From: JADKIH01 sp031417395
GTDB taxonomy: Bacteria > Bacteroidota > Bacteroidia > AKYH767-A > 2013-40CM-41-45
Assembly (NCBI GenBank): GCA_031417395.1
Contig: JANOVM010000030.1
Coordinates: 1-64,000, forward strand
Length of the DNA: 64,000 bases
Direction of reading: 5' to 3'
The number at the start of each line of letters is the position of its first letter. Positions within the stretch are counted from its first letter, which is position 1. The notes beneath the pieces were generated by a model that worked only from the letters and a program-made list of their open reading frames with translations, ran no database searches and was not told the origin of the DNA. Below are positions 1-7,539 of this stretch, piece after piece. Made by a program: the position numbers and the translations under genes.

Positions 1-329
1 TTATTTGTTTATACTCCCCCCCTCGATAGATTTTGATAGATTCTTATACGACACTTTGAGGACGGGGGTTCGACTCCCCCCCTCGCTACACTTAGCAAGA
101 TTCATATCCGCCAGTTGGCGGACGTGGGTTCGACTCCCCCCCTCGCTACACTTAGCAAGATTCATATCCGCCAGTTGGCGGACGGGGGTTCGACTCCCCC
201 CCTCGCTACACTTAGCAAGATTCATATCCGCCAGTTGGCGGACGGGGGTTCGACTCCCCCTCTCGCTACACTTAGCAAGATTCATATCCGCCAGTTGGCG
301 GACGGGGGTTCGACTCCCCCCTCGCTACA
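1..329 (+). repeat. 60-bp tandem array of tRNA T-arm-like modules
   Basis: Four near-identical 60-bp units start at 61, 121, 181 and 241. A degenerate copy fills 1-60 and a truncated copy fills 301-329. Each unit has a T-arm-like block GGGGGTTCGACTCCCCC, a tail CCTCGCTACA resembling the 3' strand of an acceptor stem, an A-rich linker, and a GC-rich hairpin TCCGCC-AGTT-GGCGGA directly before the next T-arm. Unit-to-unit differences are few: GTGGG for GGGGG at 124-128, T for C at 261, and one C lost in the last unit. The array probably continues beyond the left edge. The resemblance to a tRNA or tmRNA 3' end is seen directly; a role is not. Confidence 0.85.
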
Positions 330-338
330 ATCGCAATG

Positions 339-441
339 TGAATGAACACTGCATTTGAAAAGTATCCTTCTGTTCACTCACTCTGTTACTCAGACTCAGA
401 CTCAGACTCAGACTCAGACTCAGACTCAGACTCAGCCTCAG
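339..441 (+). repeat. Inverted repeat plus (ACTCAG)n tail of the tRNA-like repeat
   Basis: Just after the last T-arm unit, TGAATGAACA (339-348) is an inverted match, with one mismatch, to TGTTCACTCA (371-380). CTCTGTT follows at 381-387, then eight perfect ACTCAG hexamers (388-435) and one CCTCAG (436-441). The same order of parts, on the opposite strand, lies at 41111-41168 beside tRNA-Arg. Confidence 0.8.
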
Positions 442-765
442 CCTGTGCCCCTCTCTATTTTTTTTTCATTTAATTCATTACCACTTTCAACCATATTAGC
501 AATGAAATTTGATTAGCTAAAGCCCGCAGTTCGATATTACCTTTGGACTAGTTAAAGTCAACTACTATTTCAAAAAAAATTAATACAACATTATTCACGC
601 TTTGAATACTCTACTATTTAATTTCACTCTTTAAAACTTTGCAATCCCACTGATAATAAACCTTTCAGACATTCTCCATAAAAATCTGTCTGAGTTTTAT
701 TTAGATAAAACAAAAAAAATGTTTATATTGAGCGCTTAGAAAAATAATTAATAATTTATCGTATC
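442..765. other. Gene-free AT-rich stretch
   Basis: No open frame of note, no RNA gene and no clear terminator are visible. It contains a short AT-rich palindrome GTTTTAT-TTAG-ATAAAAC at 694-711 followed by an A run. The promoter of the START-like gene should lie here, but I cannot place a convincing -33/-7 pair. Confidence 0.5.
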
Positions 766-1170
766 GTGAAGCAGGAAATTAAAACAAAGAAAAAATCAAA
801 ATATTCAATTGAATTTGAAATAAAGTCGTCGCCTAAGATCCTATTTAATTATCTTAGTAATGCCAGTAGTCTCGAAGAGTGGTTTGCTGATAAAGTTACG
901 GTTCGGGACGGGGATTATATCTTTCTCTGGGATGGTAGCGAGCAAAGAGCAAATGTTGTAAGCAAAAAAGAAAACCAAACCATACGTTATAATTGGGTAG
1001 CAGACGATAAAAAAGATGATTCATATTTTCAATTCGAAATTCAGCAAGATGAGATTACGGGTGATGTTGCCCTTATCATTACTGATTTCGCTTTTGAGGA
1101 TGAAAAAGAGTCAAATATTCAATTATGGAACAGTCAGATTCACAATCTGATGCACATCATTGGTTCATAA
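766..1170 (+). CDS. START-like (SRPBCC-fold) domain protein
   Basis: A 134-residue soluble protein starting with GTG. After a lysine-rich N-terminus the sequence runs KYSIEFEIKSSPKILFNYLS, followed by LEEWFADKV and an acidic central region, and ends in a long C-terminal helix (NIQLWNSQIHNLMHIIGS). This order (beta strand, helix pair, sheet, long helix) fits the small START-like proteins of Bacteroidota, members of the Bet v1/SRPBCC helix-grip superfamily that bind hydrophobic ligands. The ligand is unknown. The gene ends directly against the convergent gene at 1171. The fold assignment is fairly secure; the cellular role is not known. Confidence 0.75.
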   Translation: MKQEIKTKKKSKYSIEFEIKSSPKILFNYLSNASSLEEWFADKVTVRDGDYIFLWDGSEQRANVVSKKENQTIRYNWVADDKKDDSYFQFEIQQDEITGDVALIITDFAFEDEKESNIQLWNSQIHNLMHIIGS

Positions 1171-1767
1171 TCACAAAATAGCATTCATAAACAACCTGAA
1201 TGTTTCAATGCTTACTTGTTGAACATTAGCATTTTCCTGAACAGGTATTTTTTTGCTTAGCTTAATAAATTGCCTGTTTTCAATTTCATTTTTATCTTTT
1301 AAAGACTCCAGCAAAATATAGTTTTCAGGTTCGAAATTATATTGCCACGGCGTTTCGTTTACGCAGTAATATAAATCGTTTCCAATAAGCGATTCAAGGT
1401 TTTTGATTAAATTGAATCTGTACTTATCCAATGCTTCTCCCTGAAGATGTAGCGTAAAACTGAATTCGTGTCCCCACCAGAACATTGTTCGAAAAACAAA
1501 AATGGATTTTGGAGAAAAAAGTCGCGGGTAGTCTAAAACAACGTAGGGGAATAAACGGTAGTTCTCACCACGAAAAATTTTTCCGGAGGAAATGTTTAAT
1601 CCGGTATAGTCTAAACCTAATGCGGCGACTTCTATTTTTAATTCTTTTTCAGTTTCACCAAAGAGGTCGAAAATTTTAAGCATAGCACTGTTTTTCAGGA
1701 GGAAAAACTCCTTTTCCTCCATAGCTTTTGTTTCTTCAATACTAAATTTCAAATTAGTAAATTGCAT
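1171..1767 (-). CDS. Conserved hypothetical protein
   Basis: A 198-residue protein that I do not recognise. I chose the ATG at 1767 (MQFTNLKFSIEE) because the longer frame would run into the divergent permease gene. It has no signal peptide or membrane segment and is rich in aromatic residues (FRTMFWWGHEFSFTLHLQGE near residue 105; YYCVNETPWQYNFEPENYIL later). The beginning may form a short helix before a beta-rich body. It is convergent with the START-like gene and divergent from the LptF/G permease, with only 26 bp between the two start codons, so the two promoters must overlap the opposing genes or lie in that gap. Confidence 0.6.
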   Translation of the reverse strand: MQFTNLKFSIEETKAMEEKEFFLLKNSAMLKIFDLFGETEKELKIEVAALGLDYTGLNISSGKIFRGENYRLFPYVVLDYPRLFSPKSIFVFRTMFWWGHEFSFTLHLQGEALDKYRFNLIKNLESLIGNDLYYCVNETPWQYNFEPENYILLESLKDKNEIENRQFIKLSKKIPVQENANVQQVSIETFRLFMNAIL

Positions 1768-1793
1768 GCGATTTGCCGAAGGGCAAATATAAC

Positions 1794-3218
1794 GTGAAGA
1801 AATCAACTCTGCTTGTTTTACGCTCTTTTATAGGACCAATGGTCCTGACCTTCCTGATCTCACTTTTTGTGCTTCTTATGCAGTTTTTATGGAAGTATAT
1901 AGATGATCTTGTTGGAAAAGGATTGGATTGGATCATTGTATTTAAGTTAATGATCTATGTATCAGTAACCCTGGTTCCTTTGGCGCTGCCACTATCTTTA
2001 CTTATTTCATCTATTATGACTTTCGGAAATATGGCAGAGCATTTCGAACTAACGGCCTTTAAATCTGCCGGAGTTTCCCTTCAAAAGGTAATGCGGCCAT
2101 TGGTTTTTACTGCTATTGCAATAAGTTTTTTGGCATTCTATTTCAGTAATTACGTTCTACCCGTTGCCAACCTTAAAATGAATGCACTTCTTTACGATGT
2201 ACGGCAGCAAAAACCGGCTTTGCTCATAAAAGAAGGAATTTTCTATAATGGCATAGACGGTTATTCCATACGAATAGGAAAAAAGGATAAGGACGGTAAA
2301 ACGATTCAGGATGTAATGATTTATGATCACTCTGAAAACAGGGGAAATACTAAGCTCATTATAGCTGAATCAGGGAAAATGGCAATGTCAGACGATGAAC
2401 GTTTTTTGCTACTTACCTTATACAAGGGTTCCAGTTTTGAAGAACTTGAGAATAAACCGGGAAAAAACTCTAAACCTTTAATGCGCACTGAATTTGATCA
2501 GGAAGTTGTTCGCTTCGACTTGAGCTCTTTTAAAATGACGCGCACAAATGAACAGTTGTTTAAAGATAATTATCAGATGTTAAATCTTAGGCAACTGAGC
2601 TATTCTTCAGACTCCATTGAAAAAAGATTAAAGGAAAGACGAATTGAATTGTTTAATACTCTACTGACAAGCATTTCAATGGACACCGGAAAAAGTCAGG
2701 AAATCCGAAACACCAAGTTTAGTAAAAATAATTTTCTGGAAAACCTCCCCTTTGATAGAAGAGGACAAATTGCTTCCAATGCTTTATACTCAGCACGAAA
2801 TATGAAAAGCATTACCGACGATAATTTAATGGACAAAGAAATAAAATCGAAAAGTCTGGCCAAACACAAAATAGAATGGCAGCGAAAGTTTACCCTTTCT
2901 TTTGCCTGTTTGATATTGTTCTTTATTGGCGCACCGCTAGGAGCTATTATCCGCAAAGGCGGACTGGGCATGCCTATTGTCGTTTCGATTATATTTTTTG
3001 TAATCTACCACGTAATTTCAATTTCCGGTGAAAAGTTTGCACGGGAAGGAGTTATTCCTCCATGGAAAGGGATGTGGTTATCTTCTGTTATACTTCTGCC
3101 TATTGGAATATTTCTTACCTACAAAGCAACCACTGATAGTGCATTGTTTGATATTGAATCATACAAGAAACTTTTCAGACTGAATAAAAAGCAAAAGGAA
3201 AATAAAAATATAATTTGA
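1794..3218 (+). CDS. LptF/LptG family lipopolysaccharide export permease
   Basis: Inner-membrane permease of the YjgP/YjgQ family (PF03739). With LptB it drives lipopolysaccharide out of the inner membrane toward the LptA bridge. The N-terminus has the family pattern LLVLRSFIGPMVLTFLISLF, with three membrane segments in residues ~10-120, a large periplasmic jellyroll-like region, and a further set of membrane helices from ~residue 365 (FTLSFACLILFFIGAPLGAI, where GAPLGAI is a family hallmark). Length 474 aa from the GTG at 1794, which gives MKKSTLLVLRS; a TTG at 1773 is an alternative seven codons upstream. The 3' end overlaps the next gene by 4 bp. Whether it is LptF or LptG cannot be told from sequence alone. 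Confidence 0.9.
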   Translation: MKKSTLLVLRSFIGPMVLTFLISLFVLLMQFLWKYIDDLVGKGLDWIIVFKLMIYVSVTLVPLALPLSLLISSIMTFGNMAEHFELTAFKSAGVSLQKVMRPLVFTAIAISFLAFYFSNYVLPVANLKMNALLYDVRQQKPALLIKEGIFYNGIDGYSIRIGKKDKDGKTIQDVMIYDHSENRGNTKLIIAESGKMAMSDDERFLLLTLYKGSSFEELENKPGKNSKPLMRTEFDQEVVRFDLSSFKMTRTNEQLFKDNYQMLNLRQLSYSSDSIEKRLKERRIELFNTLLTSISMDTGKSQEIRNTKFSKNNFLENLPFDRRGQIASNALYSARNMKSITDDNLMDKEIKSKSLAKHKIEWQRKFTLSFACLILFFIGAPLGAIIRKGGLGMPIVVSIIFFVIYHVISISGEKFAREGVIPPWKGMWLSSVILLPIGIFLTYKATTDSALFDIESYKKLFRLNKKQKENKNII

Positions 3219-4417
3219 GAATCTTACAAGTATGTCATCGAATTCCGTATCCTCCTATTGACGGTGGGAATATTGTCATGATGAATCTTGCCCTTGCACT
3301 TGCTGAGGCCGGGCAGGAAGTGCACCAATTTGCGCTTAATACAAAAAAACATTTTACGAATCCGGAAAGCATTCCTGAAAATCTTAAGAATCAGCTGCAT
3401 TTCCGAAGCAATGTAATCGATACAAAGGTTACAATAGCCGGAGTCCTTTTAAATTTTTTTACAAAAGACTCTTATAATATTGTTCGGTTTTATTCAGCAG
3501 AAACAGAAAAAGAACTTGAAAAAGTTCTCCGTGAGAACAGCTTCGATATTGTGCAACTGGAAACACTCTTTGTGGCACCTTATATTTCGTGCATTAGAAA
3601 AAATTCAACTGCAAAAATCGTTTTACGCTCTCATAATGTTGAACATGTTATCTGGGAAAGGCTGGCCTCTAAAGAGAAAAACATTCTGAAAAAAAACTAT
3701 TTAAAATTTCTTTCCAAAAGATTAAAAAAATTTGAATTACAAACCCTTACTGAAATTGACGCTCTGGTTCCAATTACGAATGTGGATGAATCTGTATTTA
3801 AGCAATATGGCTTCACAAAACCATGTTTAACCCTGCCGATGAGCCTGGATGTTAAAGAATACCCCTATCATCCTGATGAAGAAAAAGAATCATGCCTCTT
3901 TCATCTTGGATCGATGGATTGGATGCCTAACCTGGAAGCTGTAAACTGGTTTCTGGATAACTGCTGGCAAAAAATTCATTTACTCTTTCCCGACCTTAAA
4001 TTGTATTTAGCAGGAAGAAATTTTCCCGATGAAATCAGAAATAAAAACTATCCAAATGTTATTTGTGAAGGAAGAATAGAACACTCCAACACCTACATGC
4101 AAAACAAACAAATTATGATAGTTCCTTTGCATTCGGGAAGTGGAATGCGGGTTAAAATTATCCAGGGTTTAGCCATGGGAAAGACAATTATTTCAACAAC
4201 AATTGGCGCAGAAGGAATACCGGTTGAAAATGAATTAAACATATTAATAGCTGATTCCCCCCAACAATTTATTGACAGGGTGAAACAATGCATTGAAAAT
4301 CCCTTTTTGTGCAATAATATTGGGCGACAGGGAAGAGTTTTTATTGAAGAAAATTATAACAATTCGGCCATTGCCAATAGGCTTTTGATTTTTTATAAGA
4401 AGTTACTAAATCGCTAG
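3215..4417 (+). CDS. GT4-type glycosyltransferase
   Basis: A 400-residue GT-B-fold glycosyltransferase. The N-terminal domain begins MRILQVCHRIPYPPIDGGNI, with the glycine-rich acceptor-side loop. The C-terminal domain holds VICEGRIEH (~residue 290), then VPLHSGSGMRVKIIQGLAMG (~310-330), the nucleotide-sugar binding loop, then STTIGAEGI. This matches family 1/4 transferases of polysaccharide and glycoprotein synthesis. The start is TTG at 3215, overlapping the permease stop as TTGA, so it is probably translated by coupling. Sugar donor and acceptor are unknown. Being linked to an LPS export permease and followed by methyltransferases suggests a role in cell-surface glycan assembly. Confidence 0.85.
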   Translation: MRILQVCHRIPYPPIDGGNIVMMNLALALAEAGQEVHQFALNTKKHFTNPESIPENLKNQLHFRSNVIDTKVTIAGVLLNFFTKDSYNIVRFYSAETEKELEKVLRENSFDIVQLETLFVAPYISCIRKNSTAKIVLRSHNVEHVIWERLASKEKNILKKNYLKFLSKRLKKFELQTLTEIDALVPITNVDESVFKQYGFTKPCLTLPMSLDVKEYPYHPDEEKESCLFHLGSMDWMPNLEAVNWFLDNCWQKIHLLFPDLKLYLAGRNFPDEIRNKNYPNVICEGRIEHSNTYMQNKQIMIVPLHSGSGMRVKIIQGLAMGKTIISTTIGAEGIPVENELNILIADSPQQFIDRVKQCIENPFLCNNIGRQGRVFIEENYNNSAIANRLLIFYKKLLNR

Positions 4418-4612
4418 TATAGCTTGAATTTTTGAGTCAGATAATTTTCCGGGGCAATACAAATGAAAAAATACAGCAAATTCTGAAAGGAAATTTATAC
4501 CTCAAATTGCTGTCTTATTTTTAAACATTCAAATTGTATTTCTCTTTTATTCTTCTTCTTTTATTGGATAACTTTTTATATATCTTGGGCATTCAATTTT
4601 AGAACTTCAGGT

Positions 4613-5176
4613 ATGAAAAAATTAAATCTCGGTTGTGGGATTGATTATAAAGAAGGCTATGTAAACGTTGACTTTCATTCGCATATACAGATTGACGTAC
4701 AGCATGACTTAAACAGTATACCCTACCCTTTTGCCGATGGTGAATTTGATTTCATCCTGGCATCTCATGTATTGGAACACCTGGACCGTCCATTTGTTGT
4801 AATGCAGGAACTCCACCGCATTCTTAAAAAAGATGGAATTTTACAGGTAAAAGTGCCCCATTTTAGCCGTGGTTTTACACATTCAGAGCATAAAGCCGGC
4901 TTTGATGTTACTTTCCCGTATTACTTTAATCCACAGTTTACGAAATCGGGCTATTATGGAGTTGAGTTCGAATTGAAAAAAATGGAGCTTCATTATATTG
5001 CCTTTTTTCATCTACTTCCATATATGGGAGTTGGAAAAATTACCATTTTTATTATGCGAATTGTTAATTCCATTATCAATTTTTTTGCGGGAATCAGTCC
5101 AAAATTATGTTCAAGAATTTGGTGTTTTTGGGTGGGTGGTTTTGAGGAAATAGAATTTATCTTTTGTAAAAAATAA
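4613..5176 (+). CDS. SAM-dependent methyltransferase
   Basis: A 187-residue class I (Rossmann) methyltransferase of the Methyltransf_11 type. LNLGCGIDYKEGYVNVDF at the very N-terminus is motif I with the acidic ribose-binding residue after it; FDFILASHVLEHL (~residues 45-58) is the post-II/motif IV region; LHRILKKDGILQVKVPHF is motif V/VI. It lacks any N-terminal extension, so the catalytic domain is essentially the whole protein. The C-terminal half has aromatic and hydrophobic stretches (FMRIVNSIINFFAGI) that may touch the membrane. It lies 3 bp before the next methyltransferase gene, so the two are likely co-transcribed. Substrate unknown; a glycan or lipid precursor is a reasonable guess from context. 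Confidence 0.8.
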   Translation: MKKLNLGCGIDYKEGYVNVDFHSHIQIDVQHDLNSIPYPFADGEFDFILASHVLEHLDRPFVVMQELHRILKKDGILQVKVPHFSRGFTHSEHKAGFDVTFPYYFNPQFTKSGYYGVEFELKKMELHYIAFFHLLPYMGVGKITIFIMRIVNSIINFFAGISPKLCSRIWCFWVGGFEEIEFIFCKK

Positions 5177-5179
5177 AAA

Positions 5180-6001
5180 ATGATTGAAACAAAGGATCAA
5201 AAAACAGCCGATGCTTTTGCAACTTCATGGAATAACCTTCCTGCAGGTTCTGTATATACACCGGAGCAATTTGCAGAATGGGTAGCCCCGTTGACTCGAA
5301 ACGATTTTGAGAATAAAACCATTCTGGAATTAGGTTGTGGAAATGGGAGTTTAATGTACCATGCAGCTTCCTATCGGCCTGCATTTCTTACCGGAATTGA
5401 CTTGGGTGATTCTGTTGTTACATGCAGGTCTAATATGGAGCGAACGGGATTTAAGAATTTTGAAGTAATTCAATACGATCTAACTAAATACAACAGAAAC
5501 GAAGGGTTTGACATTGTTTATTGCATTGGTGTATTGCATCATTTAAAAAATCCATTGGAAGGACTTACTTCTGTTGTTCGAAATACTAAAAAAGGGGGAA
5601 GATTTCATTGCTGGGTTTATGCAAAAGAAGGAAATGCAGTTATACGTTATATCGTTGATCCGATTCGGAAAATATCATCTCATTTACCCTGGTGGTTTAC
5701 GAAGTATCTTATAGCCACTCCCCTGACAGTTCCATACTTTTTCTACGCACATTTAATTTCACGATCTGCTATATTTAAAAAATTTCCATTGTATGATTAT
5801 TCAAAGTGGATTACCAAAAGACCCTTTTCCTTTTTCAGGCATGTAGCCTTTGATCAACTGGTCACTCCTCAAACTGCATACATCTCAAAAGAAATGATTC
5901 AGAAATGGCTGGAAAGTTTTAAGGAAATTGATCCTTCTTCAAATTACATTATTTTCAGAAACGGTAACTCCTGGAAATTCGGAGGAACAAAAAGGTCATA
6001 A
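5180..6001 (+). CDS. Class I SAM-dependent methyltransferase
   Basis: A 273-residue methyltransferase. ILELGCGNGSLMYHAASYRP (~residues 50-70) is motif I, FLTGIDLGDSVV supplies the acidic residue binding the SAM ribose, and FDIVYCIGVLHHLKNPLEGL (~105-125) is motif IV. The N-terminal ~45 residues (TADAFATSWNNLPAGSVYTP) resemble the lid segment of methyltransferases acting on polyketide- or quinone-like and glycolipid substrates. The C-terminal region carries hydrophobic stretches (LIATPLTVPYFFYAHLI). It follows the preceding methyltransferase by 3 bp. The function beyond SAM-dependent methyl transfer is not identifiable. Confidence 0.8.
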   Translation: MIETKDQKTADAFATSWNNLPAGSVYTPEQFAEWVAPLTRNDFENKTILELGCGNGSLMYHAASYRPAFLTGIDLGDSVVTCRSNMERTGFKNFEVIQYDLTKYNRNEGFDIVYCIGVLHHLKNPLEGLTSVVRNTKKGGRFHCWVYAKEGNAVIRYIVDPIRKISSHLPWWFTKYLIATPLTVPYFFYAHLISRSAIFKKFPLYDYSKWITKRPFSFFRHVAFDQLVTPQTAYISKEMIQKWLESFKEIDPSSNYIIFRNGNSWKFGGTKRS

Positions 6002-6234
6002 GCGAAGGATATTTTAAAAACATATTTCGATTTTTGGTTGGCAAAACTGCTTAATTTTCTATTTATTATTACAGTACATTCCGTAGCCAAAAGTTAATAA
6101 ATAATATTTTTACCGGAAAATAAAACAAAAAGGACATTTCTATATTCAAGTTTGAATGAATCGAAGCTAATTACTTACACATCGGTCATTTTTAGTTGTG
6201 AAACCTTTCTACTTAAATACAATTTAACTCAAGT

Positions 6235-7056
6235 ATGAAAAGTATCGTAAAAAAATTAATACCTAAGAATTCCGCTGTTTACAAATTGATGAGGAATGTC
6301 TACCGTTATAAATTCTGGTTTCCCAAAGATTGGAAAAATGACATGCTTCAGGATTATGCAAATTATAATCCCAATGCTCGTTTTATTCAAATCGGATCTA
6401 ACAACGGTATTTCGGCCGATCCCATAAATAAACTTATACAAGCAAATAACTGGCATGGAATCCTAATTGAGCCTATACACTATCTTTATGAAGAATTAAA
6501 AAAGAATTATCAAAATATAAAGAACCGCTTGGTGTTCGAAAATTGTGCCATAGCCAATTCATCCGGTAATCTTAAATTTTACAGATTGGAGAAAAGTAAT
6601 GCGACTAATCTTCCATACTGGTATGATCAGATTGGATCGTTTAACAAAGATGTTGTATTAAAACATGCCGACCTTATTCCTAACTTCCATGAACTATTAA
6701 TTGAAGATAATGTCCAGGCAATTACATTCCGGGATTTACTAAATAAACATTCAATTAAAAATATCGACCTGATCCAAATTGATACGGAAGGATATGATTT
6801 TGAAATTCTGAAAATGATTCCATTCTCAGAATTAAAGATTGATTTTATAATGTTTGAAAATCAACACCTCTCAAACTCCGATTTTAAGAAAGCAATAAAG
6901 CTGCTAAAAAGTCATGGTTATAAAATAGGTTCTCAATACAAAGATACTATAGCCATAAAAAAAGATATCCTGCCTTTGATAAAAGAAGCAAATAAAAAGG
7001 AGTATCAAAAAGCATTTTTTAATTCAAAAGGTATGAATGTAAAATTAGCTCACTAA
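6235..7056 (+). CDS. FkbM family methyltransferase
   Basis: A 273-residue protein with the FkbM fold (PF05050). ARFIQIGSNNGISADPINKL (~residues 44-63) is the SAM-binding loop, in which an asparagine pair replaces the usual D-x-G. GILIEPIHYLYEELK follows, and IDLIQIDTEGYDFEILKMIP (~177-196) is the diagnostic FkbM motif with the D-T-E-G core, followed by FIMFEN. FkbM enzymes O-methylate hydroxyls, often on sugars of surface polysaccharides or glycolipids. It lies 233 bp after the previous methyltransferase and is followed by a strong intrinsic terminator at 7117-7145, so it closes this cluster. The substrate cannot be read from the sequence. Confidence 0.88.
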   Translation: MKSIVKKLIPKNSAVYKLMRNVYRYKFWFPKDWKNDMLQDYANYNPNARFIQIGSNNGISADPINKLIQANNWHGILIEPIHYLYEELKKNYQNIKNRLVFENCAIANSSGNLKFYRLEKSNATNLPYWYDQIGSFNKDVVLKHADLIPNFHELLIEDNVQAITFRDLLNKHSIKNIDLIQIDTEGYDFEILKMIPFSELKIDFIMFENQHLSNSDFKKAIKLLKSHGYKIGSQYKDTIAIKKDILPLIKEANKKEYQKAFFNSKGMNVKLAH

Positions 7057-7116
7057 AGCGTTACCATTTTAACTGTTAGCAAGCATTAAGAAATCAACTT
7101 TTTAATATAAATGATT

Positions 7117-7145
7117 ATCCCGGAATTATTTCCGGGATTTTTTTT
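7117..7145 (+). terminator. Intrinsic terminator after the FkbM gene
   Basis: Perfect stem ATCCCGGAA (7117-7125) / TTCCGGGAT (7130-7138) with a 4-nt loop, followed by a run of eight T (7138-7145). It lies 60 bp after the stop codon of the FkbM gene. Confidence 0.9.
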
Positions 7146-7539
7146 ATCTAAAAATATTCAAGAAATATATTTTTCTTTTATTAAAAGAAACCCTGAATTC
7201 ATAATAGAAGAGTTTTAGTTGCTTAAAAACTATTCAAAGATAGCTCTATTAGTTATTTTAAGAGTTAAAAATGATATAAATCATGATGAAATCAGAAGTA
7301 ATAATTATCACTCAAAAGCTTTGAATACAAGCTAAATTTACATAATATTGTGCTATTGTGGAGTCCAGAAACCACTTCTCCAAACGGGGCATAACCGAAA
7401 AGCCTTAAAGTAGGAAACAGTATTTTACTAATTGCAGGCATATTGTTTATTTATAGAAATTTCAAAAAAAAATAATTCTCATTCTAAATCTAGAACATTT
7501 AATAAAATTTGTACTAACCCATTATTATCACAATTATTT
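7146..7539. other. Gene-free AT-rich leader before a T9SS gene
   Basis: About 390 bp without a gene. A short segment at 7356-7415 is less AT-rich and could fold locally (GTGG...CCAC, GGAG...CTCC), but it matches no RNA family I know. Frames upstream of 7540 do not look coding. Confidence 0.4.

Noticed and set aside
1..329. CRISPR array
   Set aside because: The repeat is the whole 60-bp unit with no unique spacers between copies, and no cas genes occur in the window.
1..358. Open frames of 76-117 codons on both strands across the 60-bp array
   Set aside because: They arise because the 60-bp unit is a multiple of three and lacks stops; the translated repeats reflect RNA-like sequence, not a protein family.
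694..719. Palindrome GTTTTAT-TTAG-ATAAAAC as a terminator
   Set aside because: It is weak, AT-only, and followed by A rather than T on the + strand; on the - strand the T run precedes the hairpin.
7356..7415. Structured regulatory RNA before the T9SS gene at 7540
   Set aside because: Short complementary segments are present but no covariation can be judged and the pattern fits no known class.
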